Below, in pieces: positions 1 to 8,528 of a stretch of DNA of 64,000 bases. Numbering within the stretch: position 1 is the first letter of the stretch; each line of letters starts with the position of its first letter. Made by a program: the position numbers and the translations under genes. Source of the stretch: Caenibius tardaugens NBRC 16725 (GTDB taxonomy: Bacteria > Pseudomonadota > Alphaproteobacteria > Sphingomonadales > Sphingomonadaceae); the NCBI RefSeq assembly GCF_003860345.1, contig NZ_CP034179.1, positions 2,588,001 through 2,652,000 of the forward strand, given 5' to 3'. Under the pieces are notes generated by a model that saw only the letters and a program-made list of their open reading frames with translations, was not told the DNA's origin and made no database searches.

Positions 1-866
1 TTGTCGATCTGGAAATTCCACATTCGGCAATTTTTCGGCGGCATGACCTCGAGCACCAGCGCTTCGCCCGGGGCGAGGTCGTAATAGATATGGCCATACC
101 AGATCTTGGGATCGCCGCCCCCGCGATAAAACACCGTCTGATCCGCATCGTAGATGCGGTTGGGTTGGCTCTTGAACCATTCCGACCAATCCGCGAAAGT
201 ATTGGCGGTACCGCGCACCCATGCGGCCGATCCCTGCAATTGCTGGGTGATCGCATCGGCGGTCAGCAGAGCGGGCACAGCCGGGCCTTGGCCAATCCGT
301 TCGATATGCATCTCCGCCGGGATTTGCGTTTTCTTGTTGTCGAACGTCTGGCGGATGATCAGGAAGGTTGTGTCTTCGGCCATCGGCAACCAGTTGCCCG
401 GATGCTGTTTTGCGCTGACGATGATTTCAAACGTACCATCCGGTGCCAGTGCGACATCGGCAAATTCGATCTCGCCGGTGGAGGTCATGGTTCCGTCGAT
501 GGCGTACCGGTTCGCCTTGGTCCCGATGCTGAGATAGGGAACGGTGCCGCGTGTGCCCCAGATGCGATATTCGCGGTCACCGCGCACTACGGCCTGTTGA
601 TAGATGTTATCGGGGTTGTCCGCGCCAATCTTGATCTTGTCGTCTGTCAGCTGAAAAATCCGCGGGAAGTCGGGATCGCCGGAATCGACCAGCATGTTGA
701 GCGCGGTGCGCGTCAACCGGCTGAGATAGCGCAGCCCTTCGGCCTGATCGAACGCGGTATCGGGTGCATCGGGCCGGTCGAGCACGTCCCCGGCTTCGGC
801 CAACTGGGCGCAAAAATCGCGCCATACGTGGGAAAGTCCGTTCTGTTTACCGGCTGTATCGGCCAT
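1..866 (-). CDS. DUF1214-like protein, 3' end cut by the window edge
   Basis: The reading frame starts at an ATG at 866 and runs leftward off the window with no stop, so about 288 N-terminal residues are visible. There is no signal peptide. Recognisable stretches are FPRIFQ, DNPDNIYQ, YRIWGTRGTV, and a later GNWLPM followed by a beta-rich stretch (TFLIIRQTF). These resemble the DUF1214 family, whose biochemical role is not known; similar proteins often sit next to TonB receptors in sphingomonads. Here a TonB receptor lies immediately upstream on the same strand, with a 190-bp gap that holds a strong hairpin, so the two may be co-expressed but are probably separate transcription units. I am confident it is a gene and only moderately confident of the family. 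Confidence 0.7.
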   Translation of the reverse strand, partial: MADTAGKQNGLSHVWRDFCAQLAEAGDVLDRPDAPDTAFDQAEGLRYLSRLTRTALNMLVDSGDPDFPRIFQLTDDKIKIGADNPDNIYQQAVVRGDREYRIWGTRGTVPYLSIGTKANRYAIDGTMTSTGEIEFADVALAPDGTFEIIVSAKQHPGNWLPMAEDTTFLIIRQTFDNKKTQIPAEMHIERIGQGPAVPALLTADAITQQLQGSAAWVRGTANTFADWSEWFKSQPNRIYDADQTVFYRGGGDPKIWYGHIYYDLAPGEALVLEVMPPKNCRMWNFQID

Positions 867-1009
867 GGCCTGTCCTCTCGCTTATCTGTCGCAGCCTGTT
901 TTGGGAAAGCGATGCCGGAAAGCAAGCAAGGGTGCGGTGTTTGTGGCGCGCTTACGAAATCCTGGCGCGAAAATCTGGCGTCTGATTCCGCCGCGCTGTT
1001 GCACAGGCT

Positions 1010-1041
1010 ACCCGGCGGGAACGGAGATGTCCCCGCCGGGT
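1010..1041 (-). terminator. Hairpin terminator after the TonB receptor
   Basis: The arms ACCCGGCGGG (1010-1019) and CCCGCCGGGT (1032-1041) pair perfectly over 10 bp around a 12-nt loop, beginning 17 bp beyond the receptor stop codon. There is no clear U-run on the minus strand, so it may pause or protect the transcript rather than terminate it fully. Confidence 0.55.
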
Positions 1042-1057
1042 GCCGATAATCGCAGGC

Positions 1058-3367
1058 TCAGTAAGCTGCGGTAACGGTCAGTCCGAACCGCCGGTCCGGG
1101 CCCCATGTCCGGGTGGCGAAGCCCAGTGCCCCGAAATCGACGGCGCTGATCCGGCGCTTCTCGTTCAGGATGTTTTCGCCATAGGCCTGGATTGTCAGGT
1201 TCAGCTTTTCGCCCAGTTGCACATCCTTCAGCGTCAGGCGCGCGCTCAGTTCGTTCTGGGCCGAACGCCGGATATAAGGGTTGAATGGGCTTACCCGGTC
1301 GAGCGGGAAAGTGGGCGCGCTGCTCTTGTAGGAATAGTCCACCCGCAGCGACAGACTGGCGCTGTCCCACTGGGCGATGTCCCAGGCGCCGCCCACACGG
1401 GCTGTCCACTTCGAAACGTGCGCCAGATGCACCTCATCCGCCACATTGATCAGCTTGTCGTCGCTGGGATTGCGGTAAAGGTATGTCTTGTACTTCGGAT
1501 GGACATAGCCAACCGAACCGTCGAGCGTCAGGAAATCGGCCAGAACCGCTGTCGCCTCGGCCTCGAACCCGGAGAACGTGACCTTGCCGGCATTGACCGT
1601 GCGCGTTCCGCCGCCGTTGCTGCCTGCGGTGAACTGGCTGATCTGCAGATCCTTGTAATCGGTGATGTAACCCGACAGGTTGATACGCAGCCGCCGGTCA
1701 AGCAGATCGGTCTTCAGGCCCGCTTCGTAGGATACGGCCTTTTCCGGATCATAGCCGTTGGGGTTGCCCCCGCCGCCTGCGTCGAACCCGCCAGCACGAT
1801 AGGCCGTGGACACACGGGCATAGACCAGCAGTTCGGGTGAGAAGCGATAGGTAACCGATCCCAGCCAGCTGAGATTGTCCCAGCTGTTTTTGGCGAAGCC
1901 AGGGCGCAACGCCGCGCCGTTGAAGGCATTGGCCTGCGACAGTTCCTTCTTGTCATGCGTGAAGCGCAACCCGCCGGTGATTTCAAGACCGTCGACCGCC
2001 GACGGTTTCCACGAAACCTGGGTAAACGCGGCATAGGATCTGGCGCGCGTTTCGTAATCGCGCAGGCTGACCAGATTGGCGCCACGCAGATCGGTGGGCG
2101 ACATCTGCACGACACTTGTAAAATGTTGCGTGGTGATGCTGCCATACTTCTGGTCGAAGTAGTAGAGACCGACGACATAGTCGAAATCGGAGATGGTGCC
2201 GGTCGCCTGAAGTTCGGTGGAAAACTGGCGATCGCGCGCCCGGGCCGGTTCGGGGTAATCGAACATATAGACCCGTCCAATGGACCCGTTAACCAGTCTG
2301 CCGAGCAGTTCGCCCTGGCCATCATTGTTGACCGCCTGGCTTTCCTTGAACCGGCGATAACCCGTAATCGATTTCAGGGTGAGGGCAGGGCTGACTTCGT
2401 ATTCCATAGTCAGCGAAGTGCCCCAGATCGTCTGTTTGCCGCGCGGCTGATCGGCGATAGTCACGCGCTTGCGATAGTTGTTGTCGACGATCAGAGGGGC
2501 GCCACCAAGCGATTCGGACTGGGAAAAGTATTGATATTGCAGCGGGTTGATTGCTGTGAGCTGTTGCCAGATCGGCGCATTGCGAGCGGATGTAACATCG
2601 GCGCGCAGATCAAAGCTGAATGATGGGCTGACATCGCCATGAATGGCCAGAAAACCCGATTCGCTGTTGCGGGCGCCGGGGTCGGCGGTGTTCTTCTTCA
2701 AGGTATTTTTGACGTAGCCGTCCTGTTCTTCATGCGAATAGGCCAGCTTTGCGCTGATCCCGCTGTCGCCCCATTGCCCGGTATTGATCGTTGTGCGGCT
2801 TTTCAGCAGGTTGTCGCTGCCGATGGTCAGCTTCTCTTCCAGTCCGAAGGTATCGGACGGAGCCTTGGTGAAAATATTGATTGCGCCGCCCGTGGTGTTG
2901 CGCCCGAACAGGGTGCCCTGCGGCCCGCGCAGCACCTCGATGCGTTCAAGATCGACCATGTCGAACAGCAGCGCATTGGGCCGCGACATCAGGACGCCGT
3001 CGATATACATCGCGATCGGATAGTCGGAGACCCCGGTCGAATCCGAACCGCCGATGCCGCGAATGTTCGCCACAACGCCGCTGGTCGTGGGGCCTGCGGC
3101 CGTTTCTATGAACACCGATGGCGCGAGATTGTCGATATTGCCAATTGACGAGATATCGCGGTCGGCGATTTCTTCGGCCCCGATCCCGGTGATCGACAGC
3201 GGCACGTTCTGCAGGCTTTCCGCCTTCTTGCGTGCTGTCACGATAATATCGGTGACGCCTGTTGTTTCCGATGCACCCGGGGCGGCGGTGCCGTCCTGCG
3301 CGAATGCCGGTGTGGCAAGGGCAATCATCCCCGCGCACAAAAACAGCCCTGTCCTGATCTGCCTCAT
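1058..3367 (-). CDS. TonB-dependent outer-membrane receptor
   Basis: The protein has 769 residues. I chose the ATG at 3367 because it opens directly into a signal peptide (residues 1-23, ending TPAFA) and follows the purine-rich GGGAGAGGG; an open extension to 3742 is rejected because it has no signal. The mature N-terminus carries the plug start TDIIVTARKK (39-48), typical of the sphingomonad catabolic receptor class, then the LRGPQGTLFGRN plug motif and a 22-strand-type barrel ending in an aromatic residue (AAY). It should import a substrate across the outer membrane using TonB energy. The substrate cannot be read from the sequence. The DUF1214-like gene follows downstream. Two CCGT/ACGG palindromes lie in the upstream gap and may be its operators. 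Confidence 0.93.
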   Translation of the reverse strand: MRQIRTGLFLCAGMIALATPAFAQDGTAAPGASETTGVTDIIVTARKKAESLQNVPLSITGIGAEEIADRDISSIGNIDNLAPSVFIETAAGPTTSGVVANIRGIGGSDSTGVSDYPIAMYIDGVLMSRPNALLFDMVDLERIEVLRGPQGTLFGRNTTGGAINIFTKAPSDTFGLEEKLTIGSDNLLKSRTTINTGQWGDSGISAKLAYSHEEQDGYVKNTLKKNTADPGARNSESGFLAIHGDVSPSFSFDLRADVTSARNAPIWQQLTAINPLQYQYFSQSESLGGAPLIVDNNYRKRVTIADQPRGKQTIWGTSLTMEYEVSPALTLKSITGYRRFKESQAVNNDGQGELLGRLVNGSIGRVYMFDYPEPARARDRQFSTELQATGTISDFDYVVGLYYFDQKYGSITTQHFTSVVQMSPTDLRGANLVSLRDYETRARSYAAFTQVSWKPSAVDGLEITGGLRFTHDKKELSQANAFNGAALRPGFAKNSWDNLSWLGSVTYRFSPELLVYARVSTAYRAGGFDAGGGGNPNGYDPEKAVSYEAGLKTDLLDRRLRINLSGYITDYKDLQISQFTAGSNGGGTRTVNAGKVTFSGFEAEATAVLADFLTLDGSVGYVHPKYKTYLYRNPSDDKLINVADEVHLAHVSKWTARVGGAWDIAQWDSASLSLRVDYSYKSSAPTFPLDRVSPFNPYIRRSAQNELSARLTLKDVQLGEKLNLTIQAYGENILNEKRRISAVDFGALGFATRTWGPDRRFGLTVTAAY

Positions 3368-3393
3368 TACTGCCCTCTCCCTTGGCCGTGCTA

Positions 3394-3406
3394 TCCGTTT
3401 GACGGA
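3394..3406. promoter_or_regulatory. Second, shorter palindrome near the receptor start
   Basis: TCCGT-TTG-ACGGA, 27 bp upstream of the receptor ATG at 3367. It has the same half-sites as the longer palindrome at 3462-3479 but a 3-bp instead of 4-bp centre. Possible second operator; weak evidence on its own. Confidence 0.35.
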
Positions 3407-3461
3407 GTTCCTCCGGTCACGCCTAAGAGGTGGGCTTGTAAGTTCCAGATGCGACGGGTTA

Positions 3462-3479
3462 TTTCCGTCATGACGGAAA
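3462..3479. promoter_or_regulatory. 18-bp perfect palindrome, putative operator
   Basis: TTTCCGTCATGACGGAAA is a perfect palindrome between pfkB (which ends at 3513) and the leftward TonB receptor, 94 bp upstream of the receptor ATG. Its location and symmetry fit a dimeric repressor or activator site for the receptor. The regulator is not encoded nearby in the window. Confidence 0.5.
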
Positions 3480-3512
3480 ATCTGAGGGTCAGCAGGGGCG
3501 ATTATCCCAGGT

Positions 3513-4442
3513 TTAGATGGCCCCGACCTGGGGCAGCAGGCGCGCGATATCGGCAGGATGGGCAAGATCGGTTCCCGGAGTGAGCACTGCGGCAGAGCCC
3601 GCAGCGATACCGTGTCGAAACGCCTCTCCCCGCGAACGCCCGGTAGCCAGCGCATAGACCATACCCGCGACAAAGCAGTCACCAGCGCCGACCGCGCTCT
3701 GCGCCGTGATGGGCAGGGCTGGCAGGCGGATGGTGCCGTCACGGCTGGCCAGAAGTGCCCCTTCGTGGCCCATGGTCACGGCGATCAGTTCGGTTCCGGT
3801 TGTCTCCACCAGCGCCATCGCTGCATCGGCAATCGCCCCTTCCGTGTCGAGTGGCTGCCCGGTTAATTGGCGCAGTTCACCGAGACTTGGCTTGGCGAGG
3901 TAGATGTTGCCCCCGTTCAGGCCTGTACGCAGCGCTTCGCCGGAACTGTCGAGCACTACTCTGATTCCGCGTTCGGCGGCATTGGCGGCCAGCCGGGCAT
4001 AGAAATCATCGGGTATGCCGGGGGCCAGAGAGCCGCTGGCGACAAGGAAATCGCATTGCGCCTCTGCCAGGCGATCGAGGCAGTCCTGCCATTCTTCCGG
4101 GCTGACTGTGGGGCCTGCCGGCACGACACGATATTCCTGCCCGCTTGCCCGGTCATAGAGCGACGCGCTGACCCGGGTGGGGCCTGCGATTGGAATACGG
4201 GTTTTGACGAGCCTGTGCAGATCGAGCAGGCCATCCAGCGCCACACCTGTTGCCCCACCGGACAGATAGTAACATCGCGCGTTTCCGCCCAGGCGCACGA
4301 AGACGCGGGCCACGTTGATACCGCCGCCACCGGGATCGTATTGCTCTTTCTGCGTGCGCATCTTGTGGGTCGGAAAAACCCGTTCGACTTCGTAGGCGGT
4401 GTCGATTGTCGGATTGAGAGTCAGTGTGGCAATATTCGGCAT
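3513..4442 (-). CDS. pfkB: 6-phosphofructokinase II-type PfkB sugar kinase
   Basis: A 309-residue protein of the ribokinase/PfkB fold, the normal length for the family. It transfers phosphate from ATP to a phosphosugar in the cytoplasm, most likely fructose 6-phosphate or a related sugar phosphate. The N-terminal TLTLNPTIDTAYEVERVFP, the sugar-binding loop DPGGGGINVAR (37-46) and the C-terminal anion-hole motif VGAGDCFVAG with catalytic Asp255 all match Escherichia coli PfkB closely, as do SGSLAPG and VLDSSGEAL in the middle. The start is the only good ATG. It stands alone, divergent from the transpeptidase-like gene and upstream of a receptor gene on the same strand. 1-Phosphofructokinase or tagatose-6-phosphate kinase activity cannot be excluded. 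Confidence 0.88.
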   Translation of the reverse strand: MPNIATLTLNPTIDTAYEVERVFPTHKMRTQKEQYDPGGGGINVARVFVRLGGNARCYYLSGGATGVALDGLLDLHRLVKTRIPIAGPTRVSASLYDRASGQEYRVVPAGPTVSPEEWQDCLDRLAEAQCDFLVASGSLAPGIPDDFYARLAANAAERGIRVVLDSSGEALRTGLNGGNIYLAKPSLGELRQLTGQPLDTEGAIADAAMALVETTGTELIAVTMGHEGALLASRDGTIRLPALPITAQSAVGAGDCFVAGMVYALATGRSRGEAFRHGIAAGSAAVLTPGTDLAHPADIARLLPQVGAI

Positions 4443-4669
4443 GCGCGCATCATCCTTTGGGACGCGGTATCAGACAAGCGGCATCGTGGGCATTATGAGA
4501 TGCGATCATGCTCACGCGGTCTGGCGGGCGGGGTTACAGATGGTTCCCGGGGTGATGCACGGATCGTCGCAAATGAATCCCGGTTCGTGTGGTGCGCGGT
4601 AAGGGAATAGTTGTGATTCTGTTCTAGCATCCCTTACATTGTTTTTATGTCATTACGGGATCGTGGCAG

Positions 4670-5269
4670 ATGAATATCAATCGGCGCCGTTTTATCGGCG
4701 CTTTTGTTGCCGGTTCAGCGGCGGTGTTATCGCCGCGTGCCTTTGCTCAGGTGAAGTCTGCCGATCGCCCTGATCTGCTTCCGCAGGCTATGGCCGCACT
4801 GGATACGCACGGGTTTCGTATCGCCAATCGCAATCTGGTGGGTCTGGTGGATTTTTCCGCCCCTTCGCGCGATGCGCGGTTTCATCTGGTGGATATCGCC
4901 AATGGGCGGGTGTCGACGTCGTTCCTGGTTGCGCATGGCAGCGGTTCGGATCCGGGCAACAGCGGGTGGGTACAGCGGTTTTCCAATCGTCCTGGCTCCA
5001 ACGCCTCGTCCCATGGCAGCTACATGACCGGCAATTCCTATTACGGGCAACATGGCCGTTCGCGCCGGCTCGAAGGGCTTGATGCGGATAACAGCAATGC
5101 GTGGCAGCGGGCGATTGTGATTCACGGCGCGGACTATGTCAGTGGCCAGCTTGCCGAAACGCAGGGGCGGGTAGGGCGCAGCCAGGGCTGTTTTGCGGTG
5201 AGCCGCAGGGATATCGGTGATGTGCTGGACCGTCTGGGATCGGGATACCTACTCTACGCGGCCAAATAA
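4670..5269 (+). CDS. Tat-exported L,D-transpeptidase-like (YkuD_2) protein
   Basis: The protein has 199 residues. The N-terminus has a twin-arginine-type signal (RRRFIG at 5-10, hydrophobic core, cleavage expected after AFA at about 26). The body matches the murein L,D-transpeptidase catalytic family PF13645: YMTGNSYYGQHG, then IHGADYVS with His152 and GRSQGCF with catalytic Cys174. Family members act on peptidoglycan in the periplasm, making or exchanging 3-3 cross-links, or attach proteins, though this subfamily is little characterised. It is monocistronic, divergent from pfkB, and ends about 120 bp before tRNA-Thr. The gene call and the fold are firm; the exact substrate is not. Confidence 0.85.
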   Translation: MNINRRRFIGAFVAGSAAVLSPRAFAQVKSADRPDLLPQAMAALDTHGFRIANRNLVGLVDFSAPSRDARFHLVDIANGRVSTSFLVAHGSGSDPGNSGWVQRFSNRPGSNASSHGSYMTGNSYYGQHGRSRRLEGLDADNSNAWQRAIVIHGADYVSGQLAETQGRVGRSQGCFAVSRRDIGDVLDRLGSGYLLYAAK

Positions 5270-5386
5270 TCCGCGCTTTTGCATGGCTGAGGATGAGGCG
5301 GAGCAAAATTTTTTCCCCCGGTACTGGCATTGGGCACGAATACGGATTGCGATCCCCGCCGAAGGCAGATACAGGGCGCCCCGCGT

Positions 5387-5462
5387 GCCGCTTTAGCTCA
5401 GTTGGTAGAGCACATCATTCGTAATGATGGGGCCAGGTGTTCGAGTCACCTAAGCGGCACCA
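5387..5462 (+). tRNA. tRNA-Thr (anticodon CGU)
   Basis: A complete cloverleaf of 76 nt including an encoded CCA. The acceptor stem GCCGCTT pairs with AAGCGGC, the anticodon stem CATCA/TGATG encloses loop TTCGTAA (anticodon CGT), and the T arm is AGGTG-TTCGAGT-CACCT. tRNA genes of this kind are common integration sites, and the DNA just downstream looks unlike its surroundings. Confidence 0.97.
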
Positions 5463-5871
5463 CACTTTTCCCCTTATCTTCGGAAAACCAACAGAGAACA
5501 CGCTTTCCCCTACGGGGCCGGTGCGGGTCATTGTGTGGGGCGCTTTGGGATTAGAATGGGGCGGAACCCACGTTAACCCACTTGGAATCGTATCGACGGC
5601 TGGTTGTTTGCTGTCATTACCTTTGGCGGAACAGGTAGCCCGAAGACCAGAGTCGACACGGCCCAGCGGATCAGAAATGTGTTCCCTGACCTCGTAACCT
5701 TGAAAAAGGCGAGAAGCAGCGTTGGGCTTTGACGGTCGAGCATTGGGCTGTCTTTAAACTTTGAGACAGGGACATGCTTCTGGCCATGGGATTGGTTTTA
5801 TTGTATAAAAATCTTGGGATCGCTCCTGAGTCGCTCGCGTCGTAACGTAGTGGCTATTCGTGGGAGGTCTT
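5463..5871. other. Gene-free stretch downstream of tRNA-Thr
   Basis: About 410 bp with no convincing gene on either strand. It contains a small CCCCTACGGGG hairpin and a T-rich run right after the tRNA that may end its transcript. I found no integrase fragment and no second copy of the tRNA 3' end here. The promoter for the next two genes should be near the 3' end, where the sequence turns AT-richer (about 5750-5830). Confidence 0.5.
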
Positions 5872-6303
5872 ATGATCGCCAGGACAATTCCCAATCCCCC
5901 ATTACCTCTCGTGCTGCGTTCGGTCTCCGATATCGAGTTGATGCTTTCACGGGCTCGAGAGGTCCGTAATTTGCCCCGATCCGGTATCAAGATTAGCTTT
6001 GAGCTGCGAGAACAGGAAGCCAAGCGATTTGAGGACAGTGTAAGGGCTTTCGTCCTTGCGTGCGGCTGCGGTGAGGGGGCAGGCGCTGCATTACTCATTT
6101 GGCTGGCCGGAGGCTTCTATTGCTGGAGGCTCTGGTCACTCGGCGCTAACACGCTATCCGTTGCAGCAGGCGCTGCAACGGCTTTCGCGCTGGGCCTGAT
6201 CGGTGCGTTCCTTGTTAAAATTATTGCCATCCGGGTTGCGCAGTGGCGCTTTCAAAGAGCGGCGCGCGCACTGCTCAAGGCAGTACGGGCGACTCCATCA
6301 TGA
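5872..6303 (+). CDS. Small two-helix membrane protein, partner of the phosphoesterase
   Basis: A 143-residue protein of unknown family. The ATG at 5872 is preferred over a GTG at 5860 because GGGAGG lies just before it. Residues 1-55 are soluble and charged (RSVSDIELML, REQEAKRFED). Two hydrophobic segments follow, about 58-84 (rich in Gly, Cys, Trp) and 96-122, then a basic amphipathic tail. Its stop overlaps the start of the next gene as ATGA, so the two are translationally coupled and probably work together. It could anchor, export, regulate or protect against the phosphoesterase. I do not recognise the family. Confidence 0.7.
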   Translation: MIARTIPNPPLPLVLRSVSDIELMLSRAREVRNLPRSGIKISFELREQEAKRFEDSVRAFVLACGCGEGAGAALLIWLAGGFYCWRLWSLGANTLSVAAGAATAFALGLIGAFLVKIIAIRVAQWRFQRAARALLKAVRATPS

Positions 6304-8528
6304 CTTGCCGTCAGTGGGTTGATGAAGGCCATATGGCCTGTGTCGATAGAACCGACGTCTGGTCGGCTAGCTGCGTGTCTTGGCGCGATAATGGTTATTC
6401 CAAATGCGACAGTTGGGCGGACGAAGGTAGCAACGAATGCTCCGAATGGAAGGACGAAGGCTACAATCAGTGCGATCGAGAAGAGGATCGCGGTTATAAG
6501 AACTGTTGCGATTGGTGGCCATGCAGTTGGGTCTGCAAAGCCTGGACATGGGTCTCTCATATTGTCTGCGTCGCCTGGCATTGGGTCGCTAACGTGGTTT
6601 GTCAGGCGTGGTACTGGGTGGCGAAATGGGTGTGCAAGGCTTGGTATTGGGTGGCCAATATCGTTTGTCAGGTGTGGGTTTTTATTGTGAAGGCCATATG
6701 CTTGGTCTGGTCGTGGATCGCCAAACTGGTTTGCGTGGCCTGGGATGGTGTGCGCTGTTTCTTCAACGGCATCTTCCGATCGCCGAGGCGGAATCGAAGC
6801 CCTGTCAAGCACGTCTTCGTTCTAATAATGGAGAATCGTTCCTTCGATCATATGCTCGGCCATTCCAGCATTCGCGGGCCGGAGGCGGGAATTGGTGATG
6901 GCATCTCCGATCCCGGGATCGAGCGACCGGTCAATGGCGTGTTCGATGCCAATGGCATGAACAAAGGCTTTTCCAACGACTTTGAGGATGGCGGGTCGAC
7001 CACGACAATCGCCTTCGATCGTGAAGCAAAGTTCAAACTGGATGACCCGCCAGACTATGATCCGCCGCACGAATTTTCGAACGCAATTCTCGCACTGTTT
7101 GGAACTAGCTATAAGCGCGATTCCAACGGCATGAGTGACCTTGATCCGCCCACCAACTGTGGTTTTCTTACCAATTATGCTCGAGGCAACGACAAAGGCA
7201 AACCTCAGAACCTAGAGCAGGCAATGCGTGGTTATTCCGAAGAGAGGACGCCAGTGTTGCATGCGCTGGCTCGAGAGTTCGCGTTGCTGGATCGTTGGCA
7301 TTCCTCCCTTCCGGGCCCAACTTGGCCCAATCGGTTCTTCGCTCATGCGGCCAGTTCGGGCGGGCTCGATGACAGCCCCTCGTTAGGATCTGAGATCGGC
7401 AACATCGCCTTTGATGGCTATACATTTGCCAACGGCACCATCTTTGACAAACTTGAAGATTCTTGTCTCGAGTGGCGCGTCTTCGCAGGCGATCACTTTC
7501 CGGTCACCTTGGCGTTGAGCGGCATGACCATTGCCGATATCCAAGGGCGGATAAGCGATTATGATGATTTTGAGGAGGCGATTGCCGACGAAGATTATTC
7601 GCCCGCCTACACATTCATCGAACCTGATTACGGTGCCATATGGAGCGACTTCCATTGCGGCAATTCGCAACATCCAATGGACGATGTTACGAGAGGCGAG
7701 CATCTCATCAAATCAGTCTATGAAACGCTCCGTAAATCGCCTCATTGGAAGGATAGTCTGCTTCTTGCCACATATGACGAGCATGGCGGCTTCTTCGACC
7801 ATGCTCCGCCGCCAAAAGCGCCCCCCCCTGGCGATGGGATTGCGGACGAAGACAACAACCACAATGATTTTGCCTTCGATTGGCTTGGCGTTCGCGTGCC
7901 TGCCATCGCCATCTCTCCCTTGATCGAGCGCAATCTTTTAGACGGCTCGATTTACGAACACAGCTCTATTCCGCGAACTGTCGAAGACATTTTCGGTCTG
8001 TCCAACCTTACGGAACGGGATAAGTGGGCAAACGGTCTCACGCATTTGATAACAAGAGCCACCGCGCGCGATGACACGCCAGAGCGCCTGCCGGAGCCTG
8101 CAAACTCGGGTTATAGCTGCGGCTTGTTCTGGGATGGCGACCAGGACGTCGCCAGTTCGGAAAGTAGCAGCGAGGCGCTGACAAAAGGCAGGGATGGACG
8201 ACGGATCGACCATACCGTTGAGCCACAGTCGACGACAGTGGGTTTCTTGCAGATCGCATTGCTGCGGGCGTTGACCACCGCCAGAGGACGCGATCATGCA
8301 CGCATCCGGCGCGAATATGCTATGATCAGGACTGAGGGCGGTGCACGTCATTTTATGGCCAAAACGGTGCGCATGATCATCCCGCAGGAACGCATCAATT
8401 CAGGTCGATCGCCTCTTGCACGCTTCTTTCTTTTGCCGCCCAAGCAACACTGGATTCCAACCCCACTTTCGCAATATCGCGATGCTGGAATTGGGCCGGG
8501 TCCGATGCCAGTGCCTTCAAAGATTTGA
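6300..8528 (+). CDS. Phospholipase C/AcpA-type phosphoesterase with an N-terminal 11-residue Cys repeat
   Basis: The protein has 742 residues, starting at the ATG that overlaps the previous stop codon (ATGA). Residues about 168-600 form the PF04185 phosphoesterase domain: FVLIMENRSFDHML (metal-binding Glu178-Asn179), LDRWHSSLPGPTWPNRFF, and ATYDEHGGFFDH (490-501). Relatives include bacterial phospholipase C and acid phosphatase AcpA, which hydrolyse phosphodiesters or phosphomonoesters outside the cytoplasm. The usual signal peptide is absent. Instead residues 3-155 form fourteen 11-residue units, each beginning with Cys: an acidic, Gly-rich set (such as CDSWADEG) and then a Trp/Val-rich set (such as CKAWYWVANIV). 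This array may insert in or bind membrane. The codon usage looks less GC-rich than in neighbouring genes, suggesting transfer. Enzyme class is firm; substrate and localisation are open. Confidence 0.87.
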   Translation: MTCRQWVDEGHMACVDRTDVWSASCVSWRDNGYSKCDSWADEGSNECSEWKDEGYNQCDREEDRGYKNCCDWWPCSWVCKAWTWVSHIVCVAWHWVANVVCQAWYWVAKWVCKAWYWVANIVCQVWVFIVKAICLVWSWIAKLVCVAWDGVRCFFNGIFRSPRRNRSPVKHVFVLIMENRSFDHMLGHSSIRGPEAGIGDGISDPGIERPVNGVFDANGMNKGFSNDFEDGGSTTTIAFDREAKFKLDDPPDYDPPHEFSNAILALFGTSYKRDSNGMSDLDPPTNCGFLTNYARGNDKGKPQNLEQAMRGYSEERTPVLHALAREFALLDRWHSSLPGPTWPNRFFAHAASSGGLDDSPSLGSEIGNIAFDGYTFANGTIFDKLEDSCLEWRVFAGDHFPVTLALSGMTIADIQGRISDYDDFEEAIADEDYSPAYTFIEPDYGAIWSDFHCGNSQHPMDDVTRGEHLIKSVYETLRKSPHWKDSLLLATYDEHGGFFDHAPPPKAPPPGDGIADEDNNHNDFAFDWLGVRVPAIAISPLIERNLLDGSIYEHSSIPRTVEDIFGLSNLTERDKWANGLTHLITRATARDDTPERLPEPANSGYSCGLFWDGDQDVASSESSSEALTKGRDGRRIDHTVEPQSTTVGFLQIALLRALTTARGRDHARIRREYAMIRTEGGARHFMAKTVRMIIPQERINSGRSPLARFFLLPPKQHWIPTPLSQYRDAGIGPGPMPVPSKI
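6306..6764 (+). repeat. Coding tandem array: 11-residue (33-bp) Cys-led units
   Basis: In the phosphoesterase, cysteines fall at residues 3, 14, 25, 36, 47, 58, 69, then 79, 90, 101, 112, 123, 134 and 145, an exact period of 11 with one 10-residue step. Units 1-6 follow CxxWxDxGxxx, and unit 7 is a short linker. Units 8-14 follow CxAWxWVAxxV. Eleven residues make three helical turns, so all cysteines would lie on one face of a continuous helix. Confidence 0.85.

Noticed and set aside
90-1049. 319-residue plus-strand frame at the left edge
   Set aside because: Antisense to the DUF1214-like gene, and its composition (Cys/Arg/Gly-rich, no domain) is that of a shadow.
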